The notes under the pieces: model-generated | The model's input: only the letters and a program-made list of their open reading frames with translations | The model's database searches: none | What the model was told of the DNA's origin: nothing | Made by a program: the position numbers and the translations under genes | Assembly: GCA_038380795.1 (NCBI GenBank) | Contig: CM076265.1 | Location: 1,488,001-1,552,000 of the forward strand | Origin: Pyrocephalus nanus | Lineage: Eukaryota > Chordata > Aves > Passeriformes > Tyrannidae | Direction: 5' to 3' | Length of the DNA stretch: 64,000 bases | In this document: in pieces, positions 22,901 to 35,632 of the stretch | Layout: every line of letters begins with the position of its first letter | Position numbering within the stretch: position 1 is the stretch's first letter

Positions 22901-25900
22901 CTTTTTTTGAAATCAGGAGAGTTTTAGTGTACATTAATTCCAGGATCAAATGCAGTGGCATTTAAAGAGAAGAAAATAAAGTTGATGGTCTGCAGAACAG
23001 AATTTTTGGATAATGAGAAGCTTTGATGAAAGAGCAGTAACAGGAAAGGAGTTCTCGAGACTGGCACATCCTCTCTGAAACAGCCACTGCAGAGTATTGA
23101 CACTTTCTGGAAAATATTACTGCTGTTCTTAATACTTCAGAAAATTTCTGGAAAACAGATTACTAAGATCTGTGTTCTCACCTCACTCAAGTTGTAGGAA
23201 TGGGAATTACAAAACAATTTTTTTTTTTAATAAAAATCAAGGGTTTTAATAAACTTTAATAAAATGATCTGAAATCAGTGGAGTGCTAGACACATCCCCA
23301 CCGTCCACAAAAAAAGACCAAGAGGTGCCACGTTTGTTCCATCCTGCCTGGGGACTCCCTGACCCGAGACAGTTGTCCTGGTAGGCAGTAAACTAAGTGG
23401 ACTTGCCCCATCCAGCTGTTCCCACAAAGATGGGATGTACTGGTAATGTACAGCTACCTGTCACCCAAGCATGAAGGGGAAGGGGGTTAGATAGAGGGGA
23501 AAGAGAGAAAGCTGCAAAGATGACACTGTTGAATAACTGAGACTTGTAAAAGAGCTACTGCTCCTTTGCTGTCTTACTAGAACAGCAATGTGGTGTGTTT
23601 TTTAATAGTGCATTCCCTAACAAAACCAACAAAAAAGGTCTGAATTCACCCACAAAAATACGTCTTCCTGAAAGTATAGGTCAGAAAATAGTAAATCTTA
23701 CACTTCTTCAGGTATCTAGACAGCCAAAGACTCTGATTTCCAACTTCCACTCTCTCTAATGATCTGCTAACTTATGCAAAACAAAATTGATCTTCAGACA
23801 GATCCCCCTTATTCTCACGCTTAGCTTTTCCTTGGGAAAAAAAAAATATCCCAATCGTGTTTTCAGCGCCTGCCCCTTGACCATCACCACACACCTTTGG
23901 CAAACAAGGTGATGACAACTGGGAGTGCGGTTTCAACTTCCCCTGGATTTCCTTGTGTTATCAGACAATGTTGCCTTGCCACAGCTGGGCTTACAAGACA
24001 GGAATTTGGAGATCAAAGGTTAATGAAGAAAAGCAGAATCTGATAACTCTTTCACAGACAATCTCAGGGCTCGCACCTCAGTCCCTGCTGTGGTTGCATC
24101 CTTGCAAGACTGGCCATAGGGGAGTTACAGGAAACTCTTTTAGTTTTAGACTTTTCTGACATCAAACTGCAGGGAAAAGGTGGTCAAGTTCTTGTTGAAT
24201 ATATTCACTTTGATACCTTTTATACCCAAGATTCAGAAGTCTGGATTTCTGCATTAATAAGCATTCAAAGTTAAATGCATTGGGGTTTTTTTTAGTGTAT
24301 GGATTCCTATGGAAAAAAAAATACCCCCTGAGTATGGTGAGAGTAGCCTACAAAAACTCAGAAAAAGATAAAGGTACACAAGAATTTAGGTTTGTGATAG
24401 AGGTCACTTCAGGGTTCACTGATGTTTCGTACATCCTTGAGTGCAGCATCACACTGAAAGACAGAGAACTGTTTTGTAGACCTGCTGCAGGCACCCTGTG
24501 TGATTCCAGGTCAGCCAGATAACCTCTTCACACTTCACATCCAAAACACAAATTGCTATTTTGAGCCCTTTCTGGAAGAACAAACAAACCATATTTCACA
24601 CATTGCTCAGTCTCCTCCTCTACCTCACAGCAGCCTCCACTAAAAGCCAACTCTATTGCATGCTAACTGAAACCACTTCTGGCTCTGAGCAGCCTGGAAA
24701 GTCCTTTAATACACAAACTTTCTCGATATATTCAAGCCAATAACCATTTAATGCTGATTTCAAATAGGCAGGACCTTTCTTCATTAGCTGTAACAGGAAA
24801 GGCCAAGCCCTCTGAGTGTCTTTCCAGACCCAAACCCAAAAGCAGTTGGTAAATTTTCATTTAGGTTAAGAATACAGCACACACCTGATTGATTAAGAAA
24901 CACAAGAAGCAACTACTTAAAATGATCAGATTTATAGATATGGATAAGGAAAACACACTTAATTCCTGATGAATTAACATGCCAGAAGGCCTAAAACAGA
25001 ATATAAAAGTAGCTTCTGGGAGGAAATGCATCTTAAGAACACATGAGTGATGACCACCAAGATAATTCCTTCATTAAAAGAGAATCTGGATGGCAGAAAG
25101 AGGGAAGCTCATATATGTGATGTTTCAGAACTGCTCAGAACACGTTGCTTTCTACTTGAAATAGTAATTGCCCAGTATCTTCAGCTTTGCATCCACAAGG
25201 GAAGTTCTGCACAGAACTCAGAATAACTTTCTAATTGTAAAAACAGAGCAGACACATAGATCAGTATCTCCCATTAAGCCTTCCAAGTAAAACAGCATGT
25301 AGATTTTAGTTTGTGTTCATTTCCTCGAGCCATTCCAATGGGGGGGGAAAAAACAAGATGAAAGGAAACTGAAAAATATGAATCCAGCTGTAGAACTCCC
25401 AGGAATTATCAACTCAAATGAACTGACCGTGTCACAGAATAATCCTCCAGAGGTGCTCAGTCACATTGCTGAAGGAGGTGAAATGGAAAATACAGAAGGG
25501 CTGGAAGACACCCAAAGAAAAAGCAGAAAAGAGCTATATTCTGAGAGACTGGGAGTCAAGAAGCAGATAAAGGCACACTCTGCTTCAAGAACACAGATGC
25601 TTTTTTTAAGTTGCTTACAGCTTGATTTAGGCAAACATCCACAGAAGTCAAGACACCAGAATCCATGCACAGCTTAACCTCATTTGGTTTGTGTGCCCAG
25701 CAGAACAGGGAGAGAAGTGTTCATCAGGAAGGATATTTAACTGCAAGTTTTGAGTGAGGAAAACCCTTCATGAACACAGCATTTCTGAAAATTACTGACC
25801 ACAAAAGTCCCAACATTTTGTCTTGAGAGCACGGATGAAGTAAAAAGGACAGGCACTATGAACAGCTCATAAGAAAGAATCAACAGAATTTCACAATGTT

Positions 25901-28724
25901 CTTTACTTTATTCATTTAAAAATCTGTTTTCATGCTAGATCAGTCAGTCTCTGCCAAATCTCTGCTTCCCATGGGGCTGTCTGCTCATTGGGCCAGTTTA
26001 TTGTTCACTCAGATATTTGGGTTACCCAGAGCCAGTTGGGAGATCTGGAAATTGTCCTTTTTGCATGAAGAAATATAAAAGCTGCTGTTGATTAGCTCAC
26101 ATTCTGACTGCACATTTTTATACCCAGCTTGATATGTTGAATGTTCTCAGCATGATTCATCCAGAAAAATAATAATTTAACATACAAGAGCACGTTGGAA
26201 CAAGCAGAAACATTTCAGGGAAATGCTGATTTAGCCAGTGGATTTAAATACCAACATACAGAAAATTATCTAACTTTGTCTGGATGAAAAGTACTTTTAC
26301 AGGCTGGGATTTTCCAAAGGATAAAAAGGGAAGTAGATATCTAAATGCCACCAAAAATTTTCAAAGCTCTTTTTAAAATCCTGTCCTGAAATGTGACCCT
26401 CAGACTAGACCAAGGGATCAGATCCAAACATGCATTACTGAGCACAACCTCAACATGAAATCATGGAAAGAAAATACCTCAAGAAGTCATCTGGCTGCTC
26501 TCCCTGCCCTAGGTAGGATCATCTAGAATGATCATTTGTGACAGATAATTGCCTAACATAATTTGCCCTGAAGTCAAAAACTCCAATATTTCATTATCCT
26601 CGCTGTTCTCCATATTGTTTAACCTTCTTTCTTCCTCCAGTATAAGACCAGAACTTCCTATTAAATAAAATACAGGCTTTTAACAAAGATTATTTCTGTC
26701 CTTTTTACAGTTCAGTTCTACTCAGTTCTGCATGCTTGAGGATTATTCCTGCATTGCCCCAAGTCTTCCCTTCTAGAAGCTGAACCATATAACTTGATTA
26801 GCTCTTACCTTCTTGGTCACATCTGAGACCTCTAATTACTCTTGATGCTTCTCTTTTTGTGCTCTTTCCAGCTGCTCCACGTCCTCTTGAACTGCAGTTC
26901 CAGGAGTCCAGCTGAGGCTTTTCCAATACTGAAAATAGCAAGAAAATTATGTATCAGGCAGGCTACATTCTCTCTTGTGCATTTTGTGCCCCATCCTTTA
27001 CACGAGAGCATTACTTTGCTGACTTATTCAGCTCCCAGGAGAAAAACCTTTCCCAAATTACTGAGTTCCCTCCCTGCTTTTTATGTCCCACCTATCCCAG
27101 ATGTCCACCCCATAAAGCATTAGAGAAACCATTTAGAAACCAGAAGAGAATAAAATAGTGTGCATTTGTCTCTTCTAGTAACAACCAGCATGTTTCTAAC
27201 CACCAGCATCAGAGCCCAGCTAAACATTTTAAACCACACCACCAAAGACAATAAAATGGTGTATGCTGATGGGTCCCACCCAGCAGACTGCATTTTTGCT
27301 TTATGTCCACCTCACCCACCGTCACACCAATTTTCTTACTTATTACCAACTCCTTTTCCTCGTTTGCAGCTCTCATTTTAAGCACCGTGTTTTTAAAATC
27401 ACTTAGCAGCTCCCATTCAGATAACTGCTCAGATTCCCTAAAGGAGTTTGTTCCCATCAGACAAATCAGTGAAACAGCCAGTTATGAAGTGCTTGACAAC
27501 AACCAACTGAAATATCATTTGGGGAAATTCTGTCGGAAAACCCTGGACCCAACCAGCCTTGAGTTAGTTTAGCAATTTTGGGGTTTTTTTTGTATTCCCA
27601 TGTCTCCTCTCTCCTCCTTCATGTGTAGCTGGAGAGGAGCATGATGAATGCCAAGGGCTGGCTCTGCATGCCTGTCTGTTTTTGTCATTAACAAAAGCAG
27701 AGTAGAATGATTGTTAAACTCAGGAGAAGATGAAATACAAAGCCCTGCTGTCCATCAGGCTGGTGGTCTGCCTGCCTGCAAAGCAACTAATTCCCACAGC
27801 ATTTACACGTTTCAAAAGGAACAACTTAATCTTTTTGTTGTTGTTTCAGAGGGCAGTTATAAACAATGCCATGGGGAGAGCAAACATGCAGGAAATTCTC
27901 AGAGATGGCTGGCAAAGACTCGCCTTGTCTCATTAGTGAGGTCCACAAAACCAGTGAAAATGAGTCAGATGGAGAACCTGCCATGTTTTCAGTGTTCAAT
28001 CCTATGATTTTTTCCACTAAAGTCAGGGAGGAGACACTCTGCAGATGAGGCCTCTGGAGGTCAGTCAGAAAAGCTTCCTGCTTCTTCCCCAAACTACTTG
28101 CATGATCTTGCCTAAGAGAGTTCATTCTTCCCCACCTCAACCCTCTGCTGGCTGCCAAACACACCCTAAGCCTCTCGTGGCAAAACAAAAAGCAGGTAGG
28201 ATTAATCAGCAACGCAAATTCGAAATAGGGAGTGATTAGTCAGGGTTAGACCTGCTATTTTTCGTAATAGGTCTCGGTGGTTGCAAGGGACCTCCAGCTG
28301 AGCACGAATCAACCGGGTAATTGGTTATGAAAAAAGCAAACACCTCACTGGAACATTGTCAGGAGTGCAGGCACCCCACAGCCCTTCATCTGCTGGCTGG
28401 AGAACAGCATCCCACTCTGGGTGCATGGCAGGGAAGGAAAACTACTAGGAAGATTTTTGAGAAAAGACAGGAGAGGAAAACCAGAGGCCCAGAATGGCAG
28501 AGACACAAGAAGAGCCTAATTTAAATGCTGTTATCCAAGCCAGAAAGAAAAATGAGGCTGAGGAAAGGAGAACTGGAATAACAGCGTTCGACACTGCTGC
28601 AAGACAGAGCAAATAATCTCTTTTCCAATACTTGTGGTGGTTAGGGAAAGAGACAAAGAGCTTAAACTGCAATAAGAGAAATTTATGTGAAACATGATGG
28701 AAAAAAGTTCTCTAACAGGAAGGG
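19931..28724. other. gene-free segment, 8.8 kb
   Basis: No gene recognised. It holds A-tracts (near 19940-19960 and 21546-21565), an (AAAT)6 microsatellite at 21285-21308 and TA-rich patches near 20900-20950. A 99-codon ORF at 25378-25677 is the most protein-like but has no domain I know and no splice-site or synteny support. Confidence 0.65.
21285..21308. repeat. (AAAT)6 microsatellite
   Basis: Six perfect AAAT units. Confidence 0.95.
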
Positions 28725-28813
28725 TAGGAAAGCACTAGATTAAATTGCCCTGGGAAGCTGTGGAGTGCTCATCCTTGGGGGCCTTCAAGAATGAGTTGGA
28801 CAAGCATCTTCCA
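28725..28813 (+). mobile_element. CR1 LINE fragment
   Basis: TTGCCCTGGGAAGCTGTGGA, then CATCCTTGGGGGCCTTCAAG and GTTGGACAAGCATCTT, match the conserved part just upstream of the 3' end of CR1 elements. The 3' ATTCTATG tail is missing, so the copy is truncated at both ends. Confidence 0.75.
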
Positions 28814-29049
28814 CATTCACAAAATCAATTCACAAAGCTTGCACTGATAGCTGGAAGAGAGAACACTACTGCTTTGAAGATATGGACATCCCTCCAGTGC
28901 TGTAAAAAGAAGAAACGAAAAAATAAATATAAACCATCTATCTATTCTGCTTCTTAAAAAACCAAGTGGGGGAAAAAAAGCAAGTCCTGAAACTTCATTT
29001 TTTAATATCTTTTTGCCTTAACCACAAAGATTTTGAAAATGGTAGGACT

Positions 29050-29230
29050 ATAACTCTATTATATATTATATAATATATATAACTCTATATTAAATAATGT
29101 ATATTATAAATATTACATTATATATGTGTATATATATACATGTATATATATGTGTATATATACATATATATTATATATGTATATATATACATTATATATA
29201 TTACATTATATATGTATATATATAAGTATA
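29050..29230. repeat. TA-rich dinucleotide tract
   Basis: About 180 bases of mostly alternating TA with TG/CA interruptions. An ATTACATTATATATG unit recurs at about 29112 and 29201, which suggests an internal duplication. Confidence 0.95.
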
Positions 29231-30869
29231 ACTTTTTTTGATCATTTTCTCATGTGAGACTTATTAAAAAAATTAAAAGAAAACCAGTTAATTCTTAGTA
29301 TTTCAACTACTACATAAAACCATCTTATACAAGCACGTGACACTCATAAGAATTGGTCACTTCACAAATTACTGCCAAAAATGATCCTCTCTATTTGGGT
29401 TGTTAATGATGTATTTGCTCTCTTTCCAGCCTAACCACACGTGCATGTAGAGGCACACCCCTCAGCTGCAGCAAAAGTGACTCAGTAAAAGACGAGGAAT
29501 TGCATCACTAATGAGAAAATTAGATGGCTGTACAACTTCTCCCTCACAGACATTACTGGTAGTTTCTGTTTACTTCACTACTTCATTATTAAATTGACAC
29601 CCAAGCCCTACTAGGCAATAATAAAATTTAACCAGTGTTTCATTTGTTGTAGCCTCAGATACACCCTCATTCCTCAGGTAAACCCTTGTGCTTAGCATAA
29701 AGTGGTACTTCAATTCTCATCTTTTAGGATTCTGTACTGCATGTCAGTGTCTACAAATGAATTAAAAATATCAGAGCCCACCTCTGCTTCCATGTAAATC
29801 TTATTGACACACCACACGGATTTCCTAAGCAGAGTAATCTGACACAGTGATCCATTACTGGATGAAGAACAATAAGCAAACAATGTGCCAGTGACAGAAT
29901 TATTTCCCAGATATTAAGTTGGTCTACATATATTTAGCTACATTTCCACATCATATATAAAAATTGCAAATTATCTCTTTTTTTTTCATTAATATTGATA
30001 TATTTGGTATTTTTAAGCTTGGCTCCCAAATACATTATTAGCTTAGTTTTCACTAGGAAAAATAATGTTTTTATTGTCCTGGAGGATGTAAAGGAGTTCT
30101 TAGCAAGCAACACCCCATGTCCTACTGAGTACAGCAGTAGCTTGAGGAATTTTAAGAAAATGCTCATCCCTAAGCCAATAAGGAGCAGTTGACAGATATT
30201 ACTGAGAAGAATGAAGTATTTAAAGCTATTTACTACACTAAAATTCAGAAGGTAAAACATAATTAAGTAGCAGTTTTAGGTGATACTGCCTTATCTCAAC
30301 CTATGAGTTGTTTTCCATTTTATTTTCTCTCCCCTGCCCAGCTGAGAAGGGAGAGTGATAGAGCAGCTTGGTGGGCACGTGGCATCCAGCCCAGGTCATC
30401 CCATCACTTTAGGTAAGTTTTAACTCAGGCTAAGACATAAAAAAACCTGAGGAAGACTTGGGAAGTCTCAGAGCTGCCTGGGAATTGTTCATCTATGGAG
30501 GAATAATAACAGAAAACTGCAGAAGAGTGAAAATGGTGATTATTCTGACAGAATATTAAATAGAAGGATGTTGCAGAAAGAAAAGGAAATGTATTCCCAA
30601 GATGTGGGATGAATAAAAGAAGGAGGGATTACATTTCATCCCCAGAGACTCAAGGGTTAAGAAAATTAAGAAAAGTGTCATTTTTGCCATAGTACAAGTC
30701 AAGAATGCATCAGACCACAGTGCATTCATTCTTGAAGATATCTAAGAATAAGCAGGAAAACATCTGTGCGTATTCATAAATACAGGCTGTCTGGCCTTGC
30801 ACTGGGGAAGAAATCACAGAACATGTCGAGGTCCAGGTTAGCCCTGTGCTTCTTTGGTATTCAACACTT
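29231..30869. other. gene-free segment
   Basis: AT-rich unique DNA with no recognised gene or repeat. A 108-codon minus-strand ORF at 29934-30260 is low-complexity, hydrophobic and unsupported. Confidence 0.65.
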
Positions 30870-31036
30870 AAACAAAAAAAACCAAAACAAAACAAAAAAA
30901 AACACAAGCAAACAAAAAACCCCAAAACCCGAAACCAAACCAAACCAAAAAAAAACAAAAAAAAAAAACCCAAAAAACACAAAAACCAAACCAAAACAAA
31001 ACAAAAAAAACCAAACAAACAAAACCAAAAAACCAA
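30870..31036. repeat. A/C-rich low-complexity tract
   Basis: 167 bases with no T on the plus strand and only two G, composed of AAAAC, AAACC and A-runs. The Lys/Asn/Thr/Pro-rich and Phe/Gly/Leu-rich ORFs here are artefacts. Confidence 0.95.
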
Positions 31037-31171
31037 TAAACCAATATAAGACCAGAAGTCAGAACTTCCAGTTCTATAAATCTCAAGTTAGGGGTGATGT
31101 CATTCACTCGGAGTCACCTTGTACAGAGAAGGTCTAAGTACTACACAGAAAGAAAAAGGAAGACACAAAAT

Positions 31172-31391
31172 CGTGCTGCTTTTGGCCAGGGTGGAGTTGT
31201 TTCTCTTCCCAGTGGCTGGTGAGGGCTGTGTTTTGGGTTTGTGCTGAGGACAGTGCTGATAATGCCGAGGTGTTTTGGTTATTGCTCAGCAGTGCTCACA
31301 CAGAGCCTTGGCTTTTGTGCTTCCAGTTGTCTCCCTGATTGCGATGGTGTGGGAGGGAGTGAGTGGCTGCATTGCTGGTTAAACCACAACA
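31172..31391 (+). mobile_element. solo LTR of an avian endogenous retrovirus, internally shortened
   Basis: The head reads CGTGCTGCTTTTGGCCAGGG (consensus as I recall TGTGCTGGTTTTGGC), followed by the AGTGGCTGGTG, GTTTTGGGTTTGTGCTGA and GCAGTGCTCACACAGAGCCT blocks. The end reads GAGTGAGTGGCTGC...GGTTAAACCACAACA. Direct repeats AAAAT (31167-31171 and 31392-31396), plus a shared following C, flank it. Both ends are intact while the middle of the LTR I remember is missing. No viral coding region is present. The 5-base duplication would fit an ERVL-type element. Confidence 0.7.
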
Positions 31392-32689
31392 AAAATCCAA
31401 CATTTTCCTGTAACAGAAAGAACAGCAAGCAGAAGGCATTACCGATCTCCTTCAGCCACCTTTCAGGACAAACACAGCTGGAAAAGGTGTCTGGAGGTGC
31501 CTTTCCCTCCAGCTGTTCATCCACAGGGGCATTACTGGATTCCTGAGGTCTTCACTGAGAACAGTGGCTGGGAAGTGAGATTCCACCCAGACCACAAGCA
31601 GCAGAAGAGATGATGCCTGACTTCTTCAAGCAAAAACTAGCTTGGGAAAAAAGGAAAGGAGAAAGGGAAAATTAAAAAAAAAAAATAGAAAAGGAGCCCA
31701 GCAATACAGACAAGGCAGGAGACACAAGGAGAGAGCAGCGACCCAAGGGAGGTGTGACAGCAAGGTAACCCTGAGTGGAAAGGCAACGGGAAGACAAACT
31801 GTGTGTTTACTAAAGCTGTTAATTCACTCTTCGTGTCTCCTACTCAACTCATCCGTCACAACACAAACTGAATAGAGCTCAGAGCACAGCTGCCTGCCAC
31901 TGGAAATGAGCCTTCTGCACACTGAGCACTGCTCTGGCAAGTCCGAGGGAAAAATCTCAGCTGCAAAAATAAACAAATCAGGTACCACAACCTTCCTCCC
32001 TACGCTTTTTTTCCCAAAGAATGTGTGCTACTAAGTTTTAACTCCTTCTTGGTTGTTGACTCAGTTGGTTAGAGCAATAATAAGAAAGGATGGATCATAT
32101 CTAGCTTCTATTTTGTGAAAACTGGGGATATTCTGTAAAATTCTTCTCTCTTTTTTTTTTTTTTTTTTTTAATTTGAAATTATTTAAGCTTTAGGGTAGC
32201 TTTTAGGGATGTTTAGACAACAGCCTGCATAAAATTTAACAACTGCTGAATCAAGATGAATTGCAGGCCTTTTGTCAGAACAGACTAAATCAGTGAAAAA
32301 ACATCTACTCCAAACTTCAACAACATCACAGTTTAAAGAAACATAAATTGCAACAAATGATTTAAAAAGGAAAAAAAAATCACAAAATAAAAAGTAAACT
32401 AAGGCTTCTATTAGTTATGAGTATAACTCAGGCAGCCCCAGCAATACTATTTTATGGCACAAGTTAAACACACAGTCCCAAATGTAAATATAGCCAGTAA
32501 ATCAGCAATAGGGTGGATAAAACCATAAATCTTTGTAGTGACATGCAAACGTAAATTCTGAAGAAATACCAGGACTGGCAAAACCAATACAGACTACCTT
32601 CCCAGAGTGAACATGTGTGGTCTTCCTTTAACCCAGGAAATGTTACAGAACAGGTAAATTGGCAGCTTCTCAGTTTGTGTGAGGCCATG

Positions 32690-32715
32690 CAGTCCCCTGC
32701 TTCAGTCCCCTGCTT
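32690..32715. repeat. exact 13-bp tandem duplication
   Basis: CAGTCCCCTGCTT occurs twice without mismatch. Confidence 0.9.
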
Positions 32716-33696
32716 CAGAGGGTGCTGCATAAACCAGCACTTCAGGGACCTACACAGGGAGTTTCAAAGTTGCAATGCTGTGGAAATCAAAAAGAAAGAC
32801 CCCAGTGAGATCACAACAACTGAACTCCTAGGAGCTGGGTATTCTTAAAAGGATGAAATTCTGACTCCACTCAAGCTAGTGGTGTTGTGACAGATACCAC
32901 AGCATCCAATCCCATCTGTAACCAGGTCACTTTTCTTACCTCTGGGGATCCTGGGACAGGCTGTTAACAAAGAGCATGTTGGATCCAAACTAACTTGCAG
33001 TTACACCAGGAACTTTACTGAGACCACCCCTACCTCTTTCCTGTCACATCACACAGCTTGCTTTGGCTGATCTCAGCTCCATGGGTTAGATAAGACATAG
33101 GCCCTTTCTGCTGTGCTTTTGTTTGTTTTGCTTTTCCTGCAGGTGATTAGAGCATCTTTGTAACTGCTGGCATCAGGGATTGAAAACATCACCTGCAGGT
33201 GTGCTTGAGTAATCACATTCTCCTCGATGTTTATGAAAGAAGTAATTGCTTTCATTTCCCAAAATACACAGTGCACACGCCATCTACTGTATAAAATTCT
33301 GTCAAAATGAGAAATAAGTGTGATCATAAACCTTTGAAGGCAGGGAAAGCTCTGCTTAGTCTTTGATTCTCCACATGGCAGTTATAGAAGCAAACAGCTT
33401 GCTACTGCAGGGACTTCTCTCACTGAATAGTTGTAAGTACTTTAAATACCCTTTGCCAGTACTTCACAAATAGATGTAGCATTTGGGATGCTCAAGAAGC
33501 TGCATTTATACAATTTCTCTATTCATTTAATTAAACCTTAGGCAGGAACAGGTATCAAAATAAGAACTTGGCAGTTTGGCGAAAACACTCAGTGTTTTCC
33601 TCAGTTAGACCTTACTGTGTTATTTTGCTGGGTTCCCCCTGCCCCTCAAAGCTGAACGGTGCTGGTCGGTGCACCCAGCTCTTTGCTCAGTCAGGG

Positions 33697-33732
33697 ACAC
33701 TGTAATTAATGCCTGTGATTAATTGACAGTGT
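33697..33732. repeat. inverted repeat, 14/15-bp arms
   Basis: The left arm ACACTGTAATTAAT (33697-33710) pairs with the right arm ATTAATTGACAGTGT (33718-33732) with one bulged base and a 7-base loop. Confidence 0.85.
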
Positions 33733-34137
33733 AACAGGGTCACTGTGATCCCATATTTTACCATGGCTGACCAAACCTGCTCACGTGGGAGTGACCCCAC
33801 GGGATGTGAAGAAAAGCTCCTATGAACTGCATGGCTGAGCAGGAATCAGCTGAAAAGCCACATGTATGTGAACACATGTCCTCAAACTGGAAAATTAGCC
33901 TGCTCACAGGAATCATTAGTCCTACTTTGCAAATGCAGCAGAAGTCTTGCATACTGCAGTTACCATCAAGTGAGGAACGGGGTGTGAAAAAAATGACACA
34001 CAACTATACATGTGTTCCTGTCTCCTGAAAAGCTGGGGTAGGACGTGCCTTCCTCCTCCCATCATCCCAAGAGGGAAACAAATATTTGTGGCACAGTCTT
34101 CAGGAGATGGTGTGCCTGCTCCAGTTTTGGAATTTGG

Positions 34138-34200
34138 AATCATAGAATCATTAAGGCTGGAAAACGTCTCCAAGATCATGGAGTCCAGCTGTTAACTCCT
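34138..34200 (-). mobile_element. CR1 LINE 3' end, short fragment
   Basis: AATCATAGAATCATTAAGGC followed by GGAAAACGTCTCCAAGATCA is the reversed 3' end of a CR1 subfamily. Only about 60 bases remain, a strongly 5'-truncated copy. Confidence 0.85.
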
Positions 34201-35252
34201 TCCTCAAGATAAAATACAATCCAATCATCCTTACTCACTTTGCTCTGTGTGATCACCATTCTTCCCCTAGCTTCCCTGTTCAGTACTAACCACACTATGA
34301 TGGGATTTACCTTTAAACATATTTTCCAAATTATTTAAATCACTGGACCTCTCACAGGCCAATGTGAGAGATAATGTGGAAATCACCCTCCTGGAAAATG
34401 AATGGAGGGAGAGAGAAAGAGAAACATTACTGAGAGCCAAGAAATTCTACACATCTTTTAAATAAAAACTGCTTTAGACTCGTAAGAGTTTTGAACAGGC
34501 AGTCACACGACCTCTTGGCTTACACAATCACCCCTCCAGAGAATGGCTCTTCTGGTGTCTGCATGTGTGTGGGCATGTAAAAGTGAAAAGGCAGTTACAA
34601 GCTAAGGAAATGATGAGAAGTGATGAATGCAGTGATATAAAAGCTAAATGGCATATTTGGAAACCACTCAAGCCAGGCCCATTCATTAAACGTGGCTCCA
34701 CTGTGCATTAAAGGCACCAAAGGCTCCATCCAGTGATTTTAAGTGGTTTAGAAACTGTAGCTGTAAATCTCTGGGCAGTTTCAGCGTACAGTCCTCGAAC
34801 ATGGTGTGGTTATGGTCAGTAAATACCTGCAATTTACATTACACAAGAGCCAGTTCAACTCGGGGTGAGCTGTGGAGGGGAAGGAGGGCATTGGTGTCAA
34901 CAGATCAACAACCAAGCAGTTGCCTTCCCTTTTTTTTCAAGTGTTGCTGTACTATTTGTCAAGCCAGATAACACAGAGGAGATGCCACAGGTTTTTTTGC
35001 CACTGAGGAGTTGTCCTGTGGAGAAAGCCTTACCCACCAGCTGCTGGAGAGGGCTGGGAGTCATTCTCTGGACCCCACTCAGCTGGGGAGGAAGCATCCC
35101 CAAAGCCCTGCCTGTGGTGCAGCCAGCTCCCCAGCTCGTCTGTGGCTGCCACTCACACCCTTGGCTGCAGCTGGCTTCCCAAGTGTCATGGAAAAGGCTC
35201 AAAATGAAACTACAAAGCTTGGAGGAAATGTTATTTGACTCGCCAAATTAGC
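34201..35252. other. gene-free segment
   Basis: No gene recognised. The 128-codon ORF at 34865-35251 has no recognised domain and an overlapping antisense ORF, so it is treated as chance. Confidence 0.65.
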
Positions 35253-35632
35253 TCACAGAATCACAGTTGGAAGGGACTCATCAGGGCAACTCCTGGCCCT
35301 GTGCAGGACACCCCAGGAATCCCACCGTGTGCCTGGCACAACATTTCTTGCACTGTCAGGCTTGGTGCTGTCACCAGTCCCCTGGGGAGCCTGTTCCAGC
35401 ACACAACCACCCTCTGGGTGAAGGACCTTTTCCTGATATCCAACCTGAACCTCCCCCAGTTCAGCTTTGTGTCCTGTGCTGATCACAAGAGTGAAGAGGT
35501 TGGTCCCTGCCTCTCCACTTCCCTTCCCGAGGATGTTGAGGACCATGATGAGGCCTTCCCAGGCTGAACAAACCAAGTGACCTCAGCTGCTCCTCACAAG
35601 GCTTCCCCTCCAGACCCTTTGCCACCGTTCCA
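35253..35632 (-). mobile_element. CR1 LINE fragment
   Basis: CACAGAATCACAGTTGGAAG starts the reversed CR1 3' end. It is followed by GAGCCTGTTCCAGCACACAA, CCTTTTCCTGATATCCAACC and TTCCCCTCCAGACCCTTT blocks in the expected reverse order. About 380 bases, diverged. Confidence 0.9.

Larger units (their letters stand above)
31397..34137. other. gene-free segment
   Basis: No gene recognised. It contains a T-run near 32150-32170, a 13-bp tandem duplication at 32690-32715 (CAGTCCCCTGCTT twice), and an inverted repeat at 33697-33732. Confidence 0.65.

Noticed and set aside
25378..25677. 99-codon ORF with ordinary amino-acid composition
   Set aside because: No domain, no family recognised, no splice or promoter evidence, and no gene expected here by synteny. 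It would need transcript or conservation support.
29050..29230. CRISPR-like or tandem-array reading of the TA tract
   Set aside because: The repeats are simple dinucleotides without unique spacers, in a vertebrate genome.
30710..31137. Four overlapping ORFs, Phe/Gly/Leu-rich or Lys/Asn/Pro-rich
   Set aside because: They are created by the T-free A/C low-complexity tract.
34865..35251. 128-codon ORF beside a CR1 copy
   Set aside because: It has no recognised product, an overlapping antisense ORF of 101 codons, and no supporting signals.
35235..35576. ORFs of 107-110 codons on both strands
   Set aside because: They lie within a CR1 3' untranslated fragment, which does not encode protein in CR1 elements.
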